From positions 1 to 64,000 of the IMG/VR virus record IMGVR_UViG_3300042894_004439: a DNA stretch of 64,000 nt. The stretch is one strand, 5' to 3'. Shown here piece after piece: positions 57,220 to 64,000 of the stretch (position 1 is its first letter; every line of letters starts with the position of its first letter). A program made the translations under genes and the position numbers. Under the pieces are notes generated by a model that searched no databases, was not told the DNA's origin, and saw only the letters and a list, made by a program, of their open reading frames with translations. The DNA comes from a virus.

Positions 57220-57730
57220 ATTTGGTGAAATGATATTTGATGAAACAGACATATGTGATCTGTTGATGCAAGGACGTGATTTTAAAAGTCTCAAAGGTAT
57301 GTTGGTTGATAGTTCAGTGGATATTGAAAAAATAGTAAGTTTTGTTGAAAATTTTCCAGACACTTTAGTTCATTATAAATTTGATAGTGAAAACAGTACA
57401 GCAGTTCCGGACTGGGATAGGGTTCAACAACAGACTTGGTTCATGCCTGATGAATATCGTCAGTTAGATATTGCTCAATTTGTGTTAGATCTGTGCACCG
57501 GCGAGTCAGAGCTACAACGATGTGGAGAAGAATTGTTGTTGTATCAAGAACGCAGTTTATTTCCTTTGTTACAGTATCTAAAATATCTAGTGGATGTTAT
57601 GACTCAAAATCAAGTGATCTGGGGAGTTGGCAGAGGATCCAGCGTGGCCAGTTTTGTATTGTACAAATTAAAGGTTCATCGCATTGACAGTTTGTACTAT
57701 AATTTAGATGTATGCGAATTTTTGCGTTAA
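57206..57730 (+). CDS. DnaE palm-domain fragment protein
   Basis: 174 aa. The last 60 residues, LLYQERSLFPLLQYLKYLVDVMTQNQVIWGVGRGSSVASFVLYKLKVHRIDSLYYNLDVCEFL, align with the Pol III alpha segment just before the catalytic aspartates (VGPGRGSAAGSLVAYxLGITDIDPLxxxLLFERFLNP). It stops exactly where PDxDxD should follow, so it cannot be a polymerase on its own. The first 110 residues would correspond to the region between PHP and palm. It may complement or regulate the short polymerase at 9700. ATG 57206 is preferred to an upstream GTG. Confidence 0.7.
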   Translation: MIQNKFGEMIFDETDICDLLMQGRDFKSLKGMLVDSSVDIEKIVSFVENFPDTLVHYKFDSENSTAVPDWDRVQQQTWFMPDEYRQLDIAQFVLDLCTGESELQRCGEELLLYQERSLFPLLQYLKYLVDVMTQNQVIWGVGRGSSVASFVLYKLKVHRIDSLYYNLDVCEFLR

Positions 57731-57757
57731 ATATGCAATCGTTTAAAGGAAATAATT

Positions 57758-58231
57758 ATGACCAATAGAACTTATAAAACAGCCCAAGGAAAAACAGTTG
57801 ATTTGGGTCAACTTATATTAAAAAATGAAACTGTTAGGGCAGTGGGCAACATGAATGTCAATGCACGTGGCGATCTATTAGACAGTTCAAATCGAGTTAT
57901 TGATTCTAAAAATCAACAAATACAACGCCAACATCAACAACAAATTGTCAACAATGTGTCTGACCGAACTGTGCATACCAGTAATGTACATGCTAGACGA
58001 GCCAGAAAAGCCGCGCAACAAGATACGCCCACAGTTGATACTGACCTTGAAGATGCACCAGTGGACATTGTGCCCGAGATAACACCTGAGCCCGTGGATA
58101 CAACTCCAGTTGATACTGCACCCGGCGGTGGACTGGCAGCAGCCATTGCTCGATCAAGAACAGTGGTACAAGAAAAAGAAAAAACACCAAGAGAAATCAA
58201 ACAATTCAAACCCGGAGTAAACAGAATTTAA
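57758..58231 (+). CDS. Conserved-type T4-like phage protein, 157 aa
   Basis: Begins TYKTAQGKTVDLGQLILKNETVRAVGNMNVNARGDLLDSSNRVID, a block familiar from T4-like phages of aquatic hosts; then a basic region (HARRARKAAQQ), an acidic Pro-rich linker and GGGLAAAIARSRTV. Role unknown. AAAGGA upstream. Directly precedes the GroES-like gene. Confidence 0.75.
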   Translation: MTNRTYKTAQGKTVDLGQLILKNETVRAVGNMNVNARGDLLDSSNRVIDSKNQQIQRQHQQQIVNNVSDRTVHTSNVHARRARKAAQQDTPTVDTDLEDAPVDIVPEITPEPVDTTPVDTAPGGGLAAAIARSRTVVQEKEKTPREIKQFKPGVNRI

Positions 58232-58233
58232 CC

Positions 58234-58620
58234 ATGACAAAACTAGCATTTGCGCCGCACCGATTTAACAAATCACAAATACATCCATTGAACAACAGTG
58301 TCATAGTGTCTGACATGTTGTTTGATCAACGCATCACAAGTGGAGGAATTATCCTACCCAATGATAACGGCACAGGATCTGGTATTCGTCCACGCTGGGG
58401 TCAGGTGTATGCCATTGGTCCAGATCAACTGGATGTCAAAATAGGACAATGGATCTGTGTAGCGCACGGTCGCTGGACTCGAGGTATTGATATTGAGGAT
58501 GAAGATGGAAAGAAAACTCTGCGCAGAATTGACCCTGACGATATCTTAATGGTGTCTGACACTTTTGTGGAAGACGATACCATGAGTGATGCAGTCAACG
58601 TGACCAAGAAAGAACGCTAA
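58234..58620 (+). CDS. GroES/gp31-like co-chaperonin
   Basis: 128 aa. HPLNNSVIVSDMLFDQRITSGGIILPNDN has the GroES beta-barrel start and the mobile loop (TSGGIIL; GroES TAGGIVL) that docks on GroEL; RWGQVYAIGPDQLDVKIGQWICVAHG and IDPDDILMVSD follow the GroES order. Its extra length matches T4 gp31-like proteins that enlarge the chamber for capsid protein. It would work with host GroEL. Confidence 0.85.
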   Translation: MTKLAFAPHRFNKSQIHPLNNSVIVSDMLFDQRITSGGIILPNDNGTGSGIRPRWGQVYAIGPDQLDVKIGQWICVAHGRWTRGIDIEDEDGKKTLRRIDPDDILMVSDTFVEDDTMSDAVNVTKKER

Positions 58621-58623
58621 CTC

Positions 58624-59706
58624 ATGTATGCCAATGGCATAGAAAAAGTCGAAATAGAACTGACCACACGATGTAATGCATCATGTCCGCAATGTTCAAG
58701 AAATTATTTCGGAGGAAAAGTTTGGCCAACGCTACCAATTGTTGATTTAAAATTAAGTGTTTTAAAAGAAAAACTTAGTAAATCATTTTTATCAACTTTA
58801 AAACAAATTGATTTAATAGGAACCTATGGTGATCCTTGCATACACAAAGATTTAATAGCCATTGTAACATGGATACATGAATCCACAGATGCCAAAATAG
58901 TTATCAGTACCAATGGTAGTTTGCGCAGCACTGATTGGTGGCACAAGCTTGGCAGTACACTGCGATCGCAAGATCGTGTGCTGTTTGGAATTGACGGACT
59001 AGAAGACACTAATCATTTGTATAGAAAAGGTACTAACTTTAAAAAAATTATTGCCAATATGACTGCATTTAATAATGCAGGTGGAAAAAGCATTTGGAGC
59101 TATGTTGTATTTCAACACAACGAGCATCAAATTGACAAGGCAAAAAAACTAAGTGAGGAATTGAATTGTTATGGTTTTGCAGTAAAACCCACCAACAGAT
59201 TTGTAAACAAACAACACAACTTAATTGAAAATTTTCCAGTTGTAAATAAAAATGGAAAAACAATTTATTGGTTGCAACCTCCTACAAATACTGCATATAT
59301 TAATCCAGGTTACAAAAAGTATAAAGGACTCAACGAAGGTCCTGGTGATTACAATAACTATTTAAAAAATACTCAAATTGATTGTTTTGGAGTAAAAATT
59401 AAATATGTTGTAATTTCTGCCGAAGGATATGTTTTTCCGTGTGGATGGTTGCAGGACAGACTGTATGGATATGAAGCAGAATCGCACCCTGACAGGCAAC
59501 GGTTACTTGATCTAATAGAAAAATCGGGCGGGTTTGACAGTATTAATATACGTTACAAATCTGTAACTGAAATTCTTGCTGGTGATTTTTTTAAAAGTAT
59601 TAAAGATTCATGGACCAATGAATATCGTCTTGATAGATGTGCCAATCAATGCGGTGCACACAATTTATTTGGTGCATCTTATAATAATATTAAAGAACTG
59701 TTATGA
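58624..59706 (+). CDS. Radical SAM enzyme with SPASM-like C-terminus
   Basis: 360 aa. The cluster motif is TTRCNASCPQCSRNYF (C-x3-C-x2-C, about 17-24), then DLIGTYGDPCIHKDL, STNGSL and FGIDGLEDTN. C-terminal cysteines (IDCFGVK, FPCGW, DRCANQCGAH) match an auxiliary-cluster SPASM domain, usual in peptide- or sugar-modifying enzymes. Overlaps the SDR gene by 4 bp, suggesting a two-step modification. Confidence 0.9.
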   Translation: MYANGIEKVEIELTTRCNASCPQCSRNYFGGKVWPTLPIVDLKLSVLKEKLSKSFLSTLKQIDLIGTYGDPCIHKDLIAIVTWIHESTDAKIVISTNGSLRSTDWWHKLGSTLRSQDRVLFGIDGLEDTNHLYRKGTNFKKIIANMTAFNNAGGKSIWSYVVFQHNEHQIDKAKKLSEELNCYGFAVKPTNRFVNKQHNLIENFPVVNKNGKTIYWLQPPTNTAYINPGYKKYKGLNEGPGDYNNYLKNTQIDCFGVKIKYVVISAEGYVFPCGWLQDRLYGYEAESHPDRQRLLDLIEKSGGFDSINIRYKSVTEILAGDFFKSIKDSWTNEYRLDRCANQCGAHNLFGASYNNIKELL

Positions 59707-60245
59707 CTACAGTAGCACTGGTAGGCGGTGGCGATTTGGCCGACGTTTTTTGTGAAAAAAATAAAAACAACTACAAGATTAAAATTTATACACATAGCAA
59801 TTTTGACATAACTGATCAAGATAATTGCAACGCACTGGTTGATCAGCTGTTAGATTTCCATGCAATTGTTATCACAGCAGGATACATGGGCAATGATATA
59901 TGGAAAATGTGGCTAACCAACACAGTAGGACCGTCGTATATAATTAATAAATTGATTGAAAAAAATTATAGTGGACATGTTATAGTGATATCGAGCAATG
60001 CGGGAAACTGGACCAGTTGGCCAGATATTGATCTTACTAGATTATCCTATAATAATACAAAAAATGCAATAAGCAATTTTGTACACGGAGTAAAACAAAA
60101 AAACTATAAAGGAAAATATTCCGTGATTGAGCCATCAAAATTTAAATCGTCAATGAGTAATTTTCAAGGTCATGATATCAACACAATCGTCAATGTGTTG
60201 GAATTCATGCTAGCCAATGATACAATTTGGAATGTAAAAATTTAA
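59703..60245 (+). CDS. Short-chain dehydrogenase/reductase-like protein
   Basis: 180 aa. TVALVGGGDLADVFCEK is a divergent nucleotide-binding turn; VIVISSNAGNWTSW holds the catalytic Ser strand and LSYNNTKNAISNF the Y-x3-K pair, as in SDR enzymes; VIEPSKFKSSMS matches the later PG-like loop. Shorter than typical SDRs (about 250). Probably NAD(P)-dependent. Coupled to the radical SAM gene. Confidence 0.8.
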   Translation: MTTVALVGGGDLADVFCEKNKNNYKIKIYTHSNFDITDQDNCNALVDQLLDFHAIVITAGYMGNDIWKMWLTNTVGPSYIINKLIEKNYSGHVIVISSNAGNWTSWPDIDLTRLSYNNTKNAISNFVHGVKQKNYKGKYSVIEPSKFKSSMSNFQGHDINTIVNVLEFMLANDTIWNVKI

Positions 60246-60246
60246 T

Positions 60247-60468
60247 ATGGGATTTCAGAAACCTGATTTGTTTAAAGCACAGTATGCTATTCAAAAAACT
60301 TTGGGCGAAATACATAGCCCCTACAACGATGGATGGACAGCCTCCGGTTGCAAACAAGAACTTTATATGTTAAAATGTTGGTTAGAAGATGAATATAATC
60401 AACTTCCAAAATTTTCAGGAGAAGAAAAATGGGAACAGGAACGTATAGTAGAGTTATTAAGGAAATAG
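60247..60468 (+). CDS. Hypothetical protein, 73 aa
   Basis: AKYAIQKTLGEIHSPYND-type start (positions about 11-28) and a charged helical end (GEEKWEQERIVELLRK). Located between the SDR and the clamp-loader gene, 1 bp from each. Not recognised. Confidence 0.7.
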   Translation: MGFQKPDLFKAQYAIQKTLGEIHSPYNDGWTASGCKQELYMLKCWLEDEYNQLPKFSGEEKWEQERIVELLRK

Positions 60469-60469
60469 T

Positions 60470-61387
60470 ATGAAAGCGTTATGGACAGAGTTGTATAGGC
60501 CCAACACACTAGATGGCTATGTATTTAAAGATACCGCACAACGAGAACAAATAGAAAGTTGGGTACGAGAAGGATCAATTCCGCATTTGTTATTTTCTGG
60601 TGCGCCTGGCGTAGGAAAAACCACACTGGCTAAAATTTTAATTAATCTACTAGACATTGACACATATGACGTCCTGGAAATCAATGCCAGTCGAGAAAAT
60701 TCAGTGGACACAATTCGTGACAAGATCACAGGATTTGTACAGACCATGCCATTTGGCCAATTCAAAGTGGTACTGTTAGACGAAGCAGATTATATCACAC
60801 CCAATGGGCAAGCAGCTCTACGCGGAGTCATGGAAACATATCATGCGTCGGCTCGATTCATACTTACTTGCAATTACCCTAATCGGGTTATTCCTGCTCT
60901 GCACAGTCGGTGTCAAGGATTTCACATTGACAGAATTGATCTCACTGAATTTACTGCTCGTATTGCCACTGTTCTTGTGGAGGAACATGTGGAGTTTGAG
61001 TTAGATACCCTAGACACTTATGTGAGATCAACTTATCCAGATTTGCGTAAATGCTTAAACACCTGTCAGATGAATTCTACCACAGGTACATTGATAGCGC
61101 CACAAAATACTGGCGTCGGATCACAAGACTGGAAATTGTCAGCAGTAGATTTGTTTAAAACAGGTCGCATACTTGAAGCTCGAAAGCTCATGTGTGCTAA
61201 TGCTCGAGCAGAAGAAATGGAAGAAATGTTTCGTTGGTTGTATGACAATTTAGATCTTTGGGGGAAAGACCAAGAAACACAGGATCAAGCAATTATCATT
61301 ATTCGTCAAGGATACGTTAATGTTCCATTGGTGGCGGATCAAGAGATAAATTTGAGCGCAACATTATGTGAGTTGTCAAGACTATGA
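60470..61387 (+). CDS. Clamp-loader ATPase (T4 gp44-like)
   Basis: AAA+ subunit that opens and loads the sliding clamp. 305 aa, close to T4 gp44 (319). LWTELYRPNTLDGYVF (RFC box II), GAPGVGKTTLAKIL Walker A (about 46-59), VLLDEADY Walker B, the SRC arginine-finger motif in LHSRCQGF, and a helical C-terminal collar domain. The RFC-like SRC motif separates it from bacterial DnaX. It shows that the phage replicates with a T4-type holoenzyme. Confidence 0.95.
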   Translation: MKALWTELYRPNTLDGYVFKDTAQREQIESWVREGSIPHLLFSGAPGVGKTTLAKILINLLDIDTYDVLEINASRENSVDTIRDKITGFVQTMPFGQFKVVLLDEADYITPNGQAALRGVMETYHASARFILTCNYPNRVIPALHSRCQGFHIDRIDLTEFTARIATVLVEEHVEFELDTLDTYVRSTYPDLRKCLNTCQMNSTTGTLIAPQNTGVGSQDWKLSAVDLFKTGRILEARKLMCANARAEEMEEMFRWLYDNLDLWGKDQETQDQAIIIIRQGYVNVPLVADQEINLSATLCELSRL

Positions 61388-61695
61388 GATATATGATTTT
61401 AACTTATTTCAAACAGGCATCTGGTAAAATTGATGAGGTCATGTCGTTGTCTAAACGAATAAAGCCCACAGATTTACAAACGGCAAGTATCATACTTGAC
61501 TTTCGTGATCAAGTTGTGCTAAAATGTATGATAGACGGCAAATCAATGCCCCGTGATTGGGACACAATTGTTTCTTATTATTACGAGCACTACAAATCAA
61601 TCATGGAACGATTATTTAAGGAAAATGGACATGAACTTAAAATGGAAGAAAAGCCAGTTGAACAAACAACTGGCAATGCAGTTCCAACAGAATAA
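61384..61695 (+). CDS. Conserved-type protein after clamp loader, 103 aa
   Basis: MRYMILTYFKQASGKIDEVMSLSKRIKPTDLQTASIILDFRDQVVLKC is a block I associate with the gene behind the clamp loader in aquatic T4-like phages. It overlaps the clamp-loader gene by 4 bp. In T4 this place is held by gp62, but I see no clear similarity to gp62 or RegA. Acidic, disordered tail. Confidence 0.72.
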   Translation: MRYMILTYFKQASGKIDEVMSLSKRIKPTDLQTASIILDFRDQVVLKCMIDGKSMPRDWDTIVSYYYEHYKSIMERLFKENGHELKMEEKPVEQTTGNAVPTE

Positions 61696-61707
61696 GTCGA
61701 TAAGTCG

Positions 61708-62559
61708 ATGAGTTATTTTAATTTATTAGTCAAAATACACAAGAATCTTTCATCTCCAGCAAGATCGTGGTATCATGAATCATTGCACAATAAAGACACT
61801 TTGTTAATCACAGCTGGGGACAGTTGGACCTGGGGAGATAGTCTTTTTGACATTGACGCCGAAGCTGGTAAGCAAGATCATCCTGACAGAGTTAATAAAA
61901 TATATGGTGCATTGCTAGCGAAAAAACTAGATGCTGATTTTATCAATCTTGCCAAGTGTGCCGGTGCCAATATAGAGTTTTGTGATTGGGTAAAAAGTCT
62001 TTTACCAATGGTTGAAACAAAATATAAAAAGATTATTGTGGCAATTACTCTCACCGAGAACTGCCGAGAAGCACATTGGGATAGAGTTTGGGTTCCTGAA
62101 GAGCAGCCCAGTCTTGAAGAATATTTGTGTGAATACGAAAAAAATATGTTTGAGAATCTTGCTCAGACATTCAAGCAACACAGTTCAATTCAATTTGTAG
62201 TTTCTAGAAACTTTACCTACAGTTTTGACAGTAACATTTCGGTACTCAAGGATTATCTCACTGAAAAAATCTGGGTCGATTGTTTAGCCGAGTATCAGAG
62301 CAATCAAGATTATCCCACTGATGTTAGGTTTCTTTCTAGTATTGCACTGGTGCCATTGCACAAGCTACTCAAAGATATTGACCTATATAAAAAATATAAA
62401 TTTCAATTTATGAGTTTATATGCCAGCAGTGAGTTGGCAATCTCATGGTTAGAGAAAAGTAAGTTGAATTACCAAAAAGCCACAAAACACCCAACCGAAC
62501 TTGGGCATGAGATTTGGGCAGATTATCTATACAATACAATCACTGCCCGTTTGCATTGA
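61708..62559 (+). CDS. SGNH hydrolase-like protein
   Basis: 283 aa. Block I LLITAGDSWTWGDSLF (catalytic Ser), INLAKCAGANIEF (Gly/Asn), and a C-terminal KHPTELGHEIWADYL with the catalytic His. No signal peptide. The longest of the four SGNH proteins. The following HAD gene has its own promoter, which begins at the end of this gene. Confidence 0.8.
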   Translation: MSYFNLLVKIHKNLSSPARSWYHESLHNKDTLLITAGDSWTWGDSLFDIDAEAGKQDHPDRVNKIYGALLAKKLDADFINLAKCAGANIEFCDWVKSLLPMVETKYKKIIVAITLTENCREAHWDRVWVPEEQPSLEEYLCEYEKNMFENLAQTFKQHSSIQFVVSRNFTYSFDSNISVLKDYLTEKIWVDCLAEYQSNQDYPTDVRFLSSIALVPLHKLLKDIDLYKKYKFQFMSLYASSELAISWLEKSKLNYQKATKHPTELGHEIWADYLYNTITARLH

Positions 62560-62584
62560 CTTAATATTATACTTCTGTTATTAT
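62556..62584 (+). promoter_or_regulatory. TTGACT-17-TATTAT promoter
   Basis: Upstream of the HAD gene, with GGAGTG before its start codon. Confidence 0.6.
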
Positions 62585-62605
62585 AAACTACAAAGATGGA
62601 GTGAT

Positions 62606-63217
62606 ATGTATAAAGATTTTAAAAATTCTGACCAATTGATCTTAGTCGACTGCGACGGTGTACTGCTTAATTGGGAGTATGCTTTTGCAATCTGGATGGA
62701 ATCACATGGATTTGAGTCAGTTCCGGGTGGTGAATTAAACTACAACATTGGCGAACGTTATAATATCTCTCATGAACAGGGTCGAAAACTGATCAAGATG
62801 TTTAATGAAAGCGCCGCAATTGGTTTTCTTCCACCATTGCGCGATGCCATGTACTATGTTAAAAGATTACACGAAGAACATGGTTATGTTTTTCATTGCA
62901 TTACCAGTCTTAGCACAGATCCCAACGCACAGAAATTACGCAAGATGAATCTTGACAAATTGTTTGGCGATACAGTATTTGAAAAGATTGTGTGTTTACC
63001 CACAGGTGCTGACAAACACGAAGCACTCGAGCCTTATAGAGACTCTGGTTGCTGGTGGGTCGAGGACAAGCCCGAAAATGCCGAAGTTGGCCATGCAGTA
63101 GGATTAAAATCATTGATCATTGAGCACGGGCATAACATGCACTATCATAATGAACACATCACGATAGTAAAAAACTGGCGTGATGTGTATCAAATTATCA
63201 CTGATCAATCAGTGTAA
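62606..63217 (+). CDS. HAD-superfamily phosphatase, nucleotidase-like
   Basis: 203 aa. ILVDCDGVLLNW (D-x-D-G nucleophile motif, about 12-23), a cap region with ISHEQGRKLIKMF, a CITSL motif II, and WWVEDKPENAEVG motif IV. This order and size fit 5'(3')-deoxyribonucleotidases, which trim dNMPs, though the substrate is not proven. Convergent with phoH, overlapping it by 13 bp. Confidence 0.82.
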   Translation: MYKDFKNSDQLILVDCDGVLLNWEYAFAIWMESHGFESVPGGELNYNIGERYNISHEQGRKLIKMFNESAAIGFLPPLRDAMYYVKRLHEEHGYVFHCITSLSTDPNAQKLRKMNLDKLFGDTVFEKIVCLPTGADKHEALEPYRDSGCWWVEDKPENAEVGHAVGLKSLIIEHGHNMHYHNEHITIVKNWRDVYQIITDQSV

Positions 63218-63939
63218 AGTTTTAATACGGATCCTATGATCTCGTGTCGCTGAATATCGCGAGCTGACAACTCGCACACAGCAATACCATTTACACCCCC
63301 TTCCTCCAGTCTTTGACAAAGGTCCATAAGGCCATTGTCGCCATTACTACGGTCGGCTTGTTCTATGTCTCCAGTGATCACAATTTTACTGTGTACACCT
63401 ATACGGGTCATCAGCATCTTGGTCTGGGCGGGTGTTGCGTTTTGCATTTCATCTGCAATGATCCATGAGTTCTTGAAAGTTCTACCTCTCATAAACGCCA
63501 ATGGGGCTATTTCTATCACTTGATCTTCTATCATGCCTGCAATTTCCGGCGGGCGATAATACTCTCGTAACACATCCAATAACGGACGAGTCCACGGTTC
63601 CATTTTGGCAACCAAGTTGCCGGGTAAGAATCCATGTTGTTCACCTTCTACACCCACTGCTGGGCGTGTTAGTACTATACGTTCACAATCTCCTTCTTTT
63701 AGTGCTTTTACAGCGGCCTGCATGGCAAGGTAAGTTTTACCAGTACCAGCGGGTCCTACTGTGACTACGATGTGTTGCGCTTCATCTTGAAGAGCCAGCA
63801 CCAAGCGTTCCTGGTTCCTAGTTCTAGGAACCAATTCTACTCTGCGAGTGGATATTTTTGGAAGTGCTTGATTAAAACTTATAGTGTTTTCTACTGGATT
63901 CATATGACGATGTGCTTTTGCGGCTCTTTGTCTGCTCAA
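63205..63939 (-). CDS. phoH: PhoH-like ATPase
   Basis: 244 aa P-loop protein: HIVVTVGPAGTGKTYLAMQAA (Walker A, about 57-77), LTRPAVGVEGEQHGFLPG, and SWIIADEMQNATPAQ (Walker B), followed by TRIGVHSKIVITGDIEQAD. Conserved in many marine and fresh-water phages, linked to phosphate starvation or RNA metabolism; function not settled. TTG start with GGAG 8 bp upstream; ATG at 63903 is an alternative. A CTAAATAC motif lies upstream (63986-63993). Confidence 0.95.
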   Translation of the reverse strand: MSRQRAAKAHRHMNPVENTISFNQALPKISTRRVELVPRTRNQERLVLALQDEAQHIVVTVGPAGTGKTYLAMQAAVKALKEGDCERIVLTRPAVGVEGEQHGFLPGNLVAKMEPWTRPLLDVLREYYRPPEIAGMIEDQVIEIAPLAFMRGRTFKNSWIIADEMQNATPAQTKMLMTRIGVHSKIVITGDIEQADRSNGDNGLMDLCQRLEEGGVNGIAVCELSARDIQRHEIIGSVLKLYTD

Positions 63940-63985
63940 GTGCTATTCTCCATATGGTTAAATGCCAACAATTACTGCTGGCAAA

Positions 63986-63993
63986 GTATTTAG
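63986..63993 (-). promoter_or_regulatory. CTAAATAC late-promoter-like motif before phoH
   Basis: On the minus strand, 46 bp before the phoH start. Confidence 0.3.
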
Positions 63994-64000
63994 GCATAGG

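Noticed and set aside
61384-61695. gp62 or RegA homologue
   Set aside because: The position fits, but neither the length nor any motif supports either family.
1-64000. Bacterial chromosome fragment, because of clpX, clpP, infA, rpsU, pstS, sodB and erpA
   Set aside because: These sit singly among tail fibres, clamp loader, PhoH, holin/endolysin and many overlapping tiny genes; no host operon context (tig-clpP-clpX, pst operon, isc) is present.

Overview
The window reads as a stretch of a large tailed-phage genome of the T4-like myovirus type, probably from fresh water. Phage hallmarks are a T4-type clamp-loader ATPase (60470-61387), PhoH (63205-63939), a gp31/GroES-like co-chaperonin (58234-58620), very large repetitive tail-fibre genes (23279-27169 and 50710-56351), a SleB-type endolysin with a holin candidate (44839-45737), UvsE (8334-9353), and dozens of tiny, tightly packed or overlapping genes. 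No integrase, tRNA, rRNA or CRISPR array was seen. The host is inferred, not shown: a phasin, a PstS with a signal peptide and a Pho box, a DesA-type desaturase and many consensus sigma70 promoters fit a PHB-storing proteobacterium. The sequence is AT-rich by eye, and no stretch over 300 bases lacks a plausible gene.

Layout. 1-2.8 kb: clpX, ribosomal protein bS21, an Hsp20 and clpS. 2.8-8.3 kb: a phosphoesterase, a glycosyltransferase, a 2OG-oxygenase/amidinotransferase pair and a fibre-like protein. 8.3-12.8 kb: uvsE, a short DnaE-type polymerase and pstS. 12.8-15.7 kb: small membrane and exported proteins, including a chemoreceptor-like sensor without a signalling domain. 15.7-17.5 kb: fatty-acid desaturase, phasin and clpP. 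17.5-22.6 kb: an unknown 519-aa protein, a radical SAM protein, a glycosyltransferase and a SWIM zinc-finger protein. 22.6-27.2 kb (minus strand): LamG-like protein and a 1,296-aa fibre. 27.3-43.1 kb: an accessory region of small genes, many behind near-identical promoter cassettes, with a ParB-like/GIY-YIG/methyltransferase group. 43.1-50.7 kb: sulfotransferase-like proteins, lysis genes, translation factor IF-1, an SGNH hydrolase/ANL adenylating enzyme pair, superoxide dismutase and ErpA. 50.7-56.4 kb: tail and fibre genes. 56.4-64 kb: a DnaE palm fragment, GroES-like protein, radical SAM + SDR, clamp loader, SGNH, HAD and PhoH.

How the genes may work together. Four themes recur. (1) Protein quality control: ClpX, ClpS, ClpP, Hsp20 and a GroES-like protein could give the phage its own substrate-selective protease and chaperones. 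(2) Translation takeover: bS21 and IF-1 both act on the 30S subunit during initiation. (3) Host physiology: PstS, PhoH, phasin, desaturase, SodB and ErpA. The hsp20 and phasin genes share an unusual 5' leader, suggesting joint control. (4) Surface or small-molecule chemistry: four SGNH hydrolases, three glycosyltransferases, two sulfotransferase-like proteins, an ANL ligase, an amidinotransferase, a 2OG oxygenase and two radical SAM enzymes.

Regulation. About twenty sigma70-like promoters are visible. Four form an exact-architecture cassette (TTGACC, 17 bp, TATAAT, 30 nt, ATG). Five genes start 5-7 nt after a -10 hexamer and look leaderless. TAAATA-type motifs upstream of several virion and other genes resemble T4-type late promoters. 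All functional calls are from reading the sequence; no database search was run.
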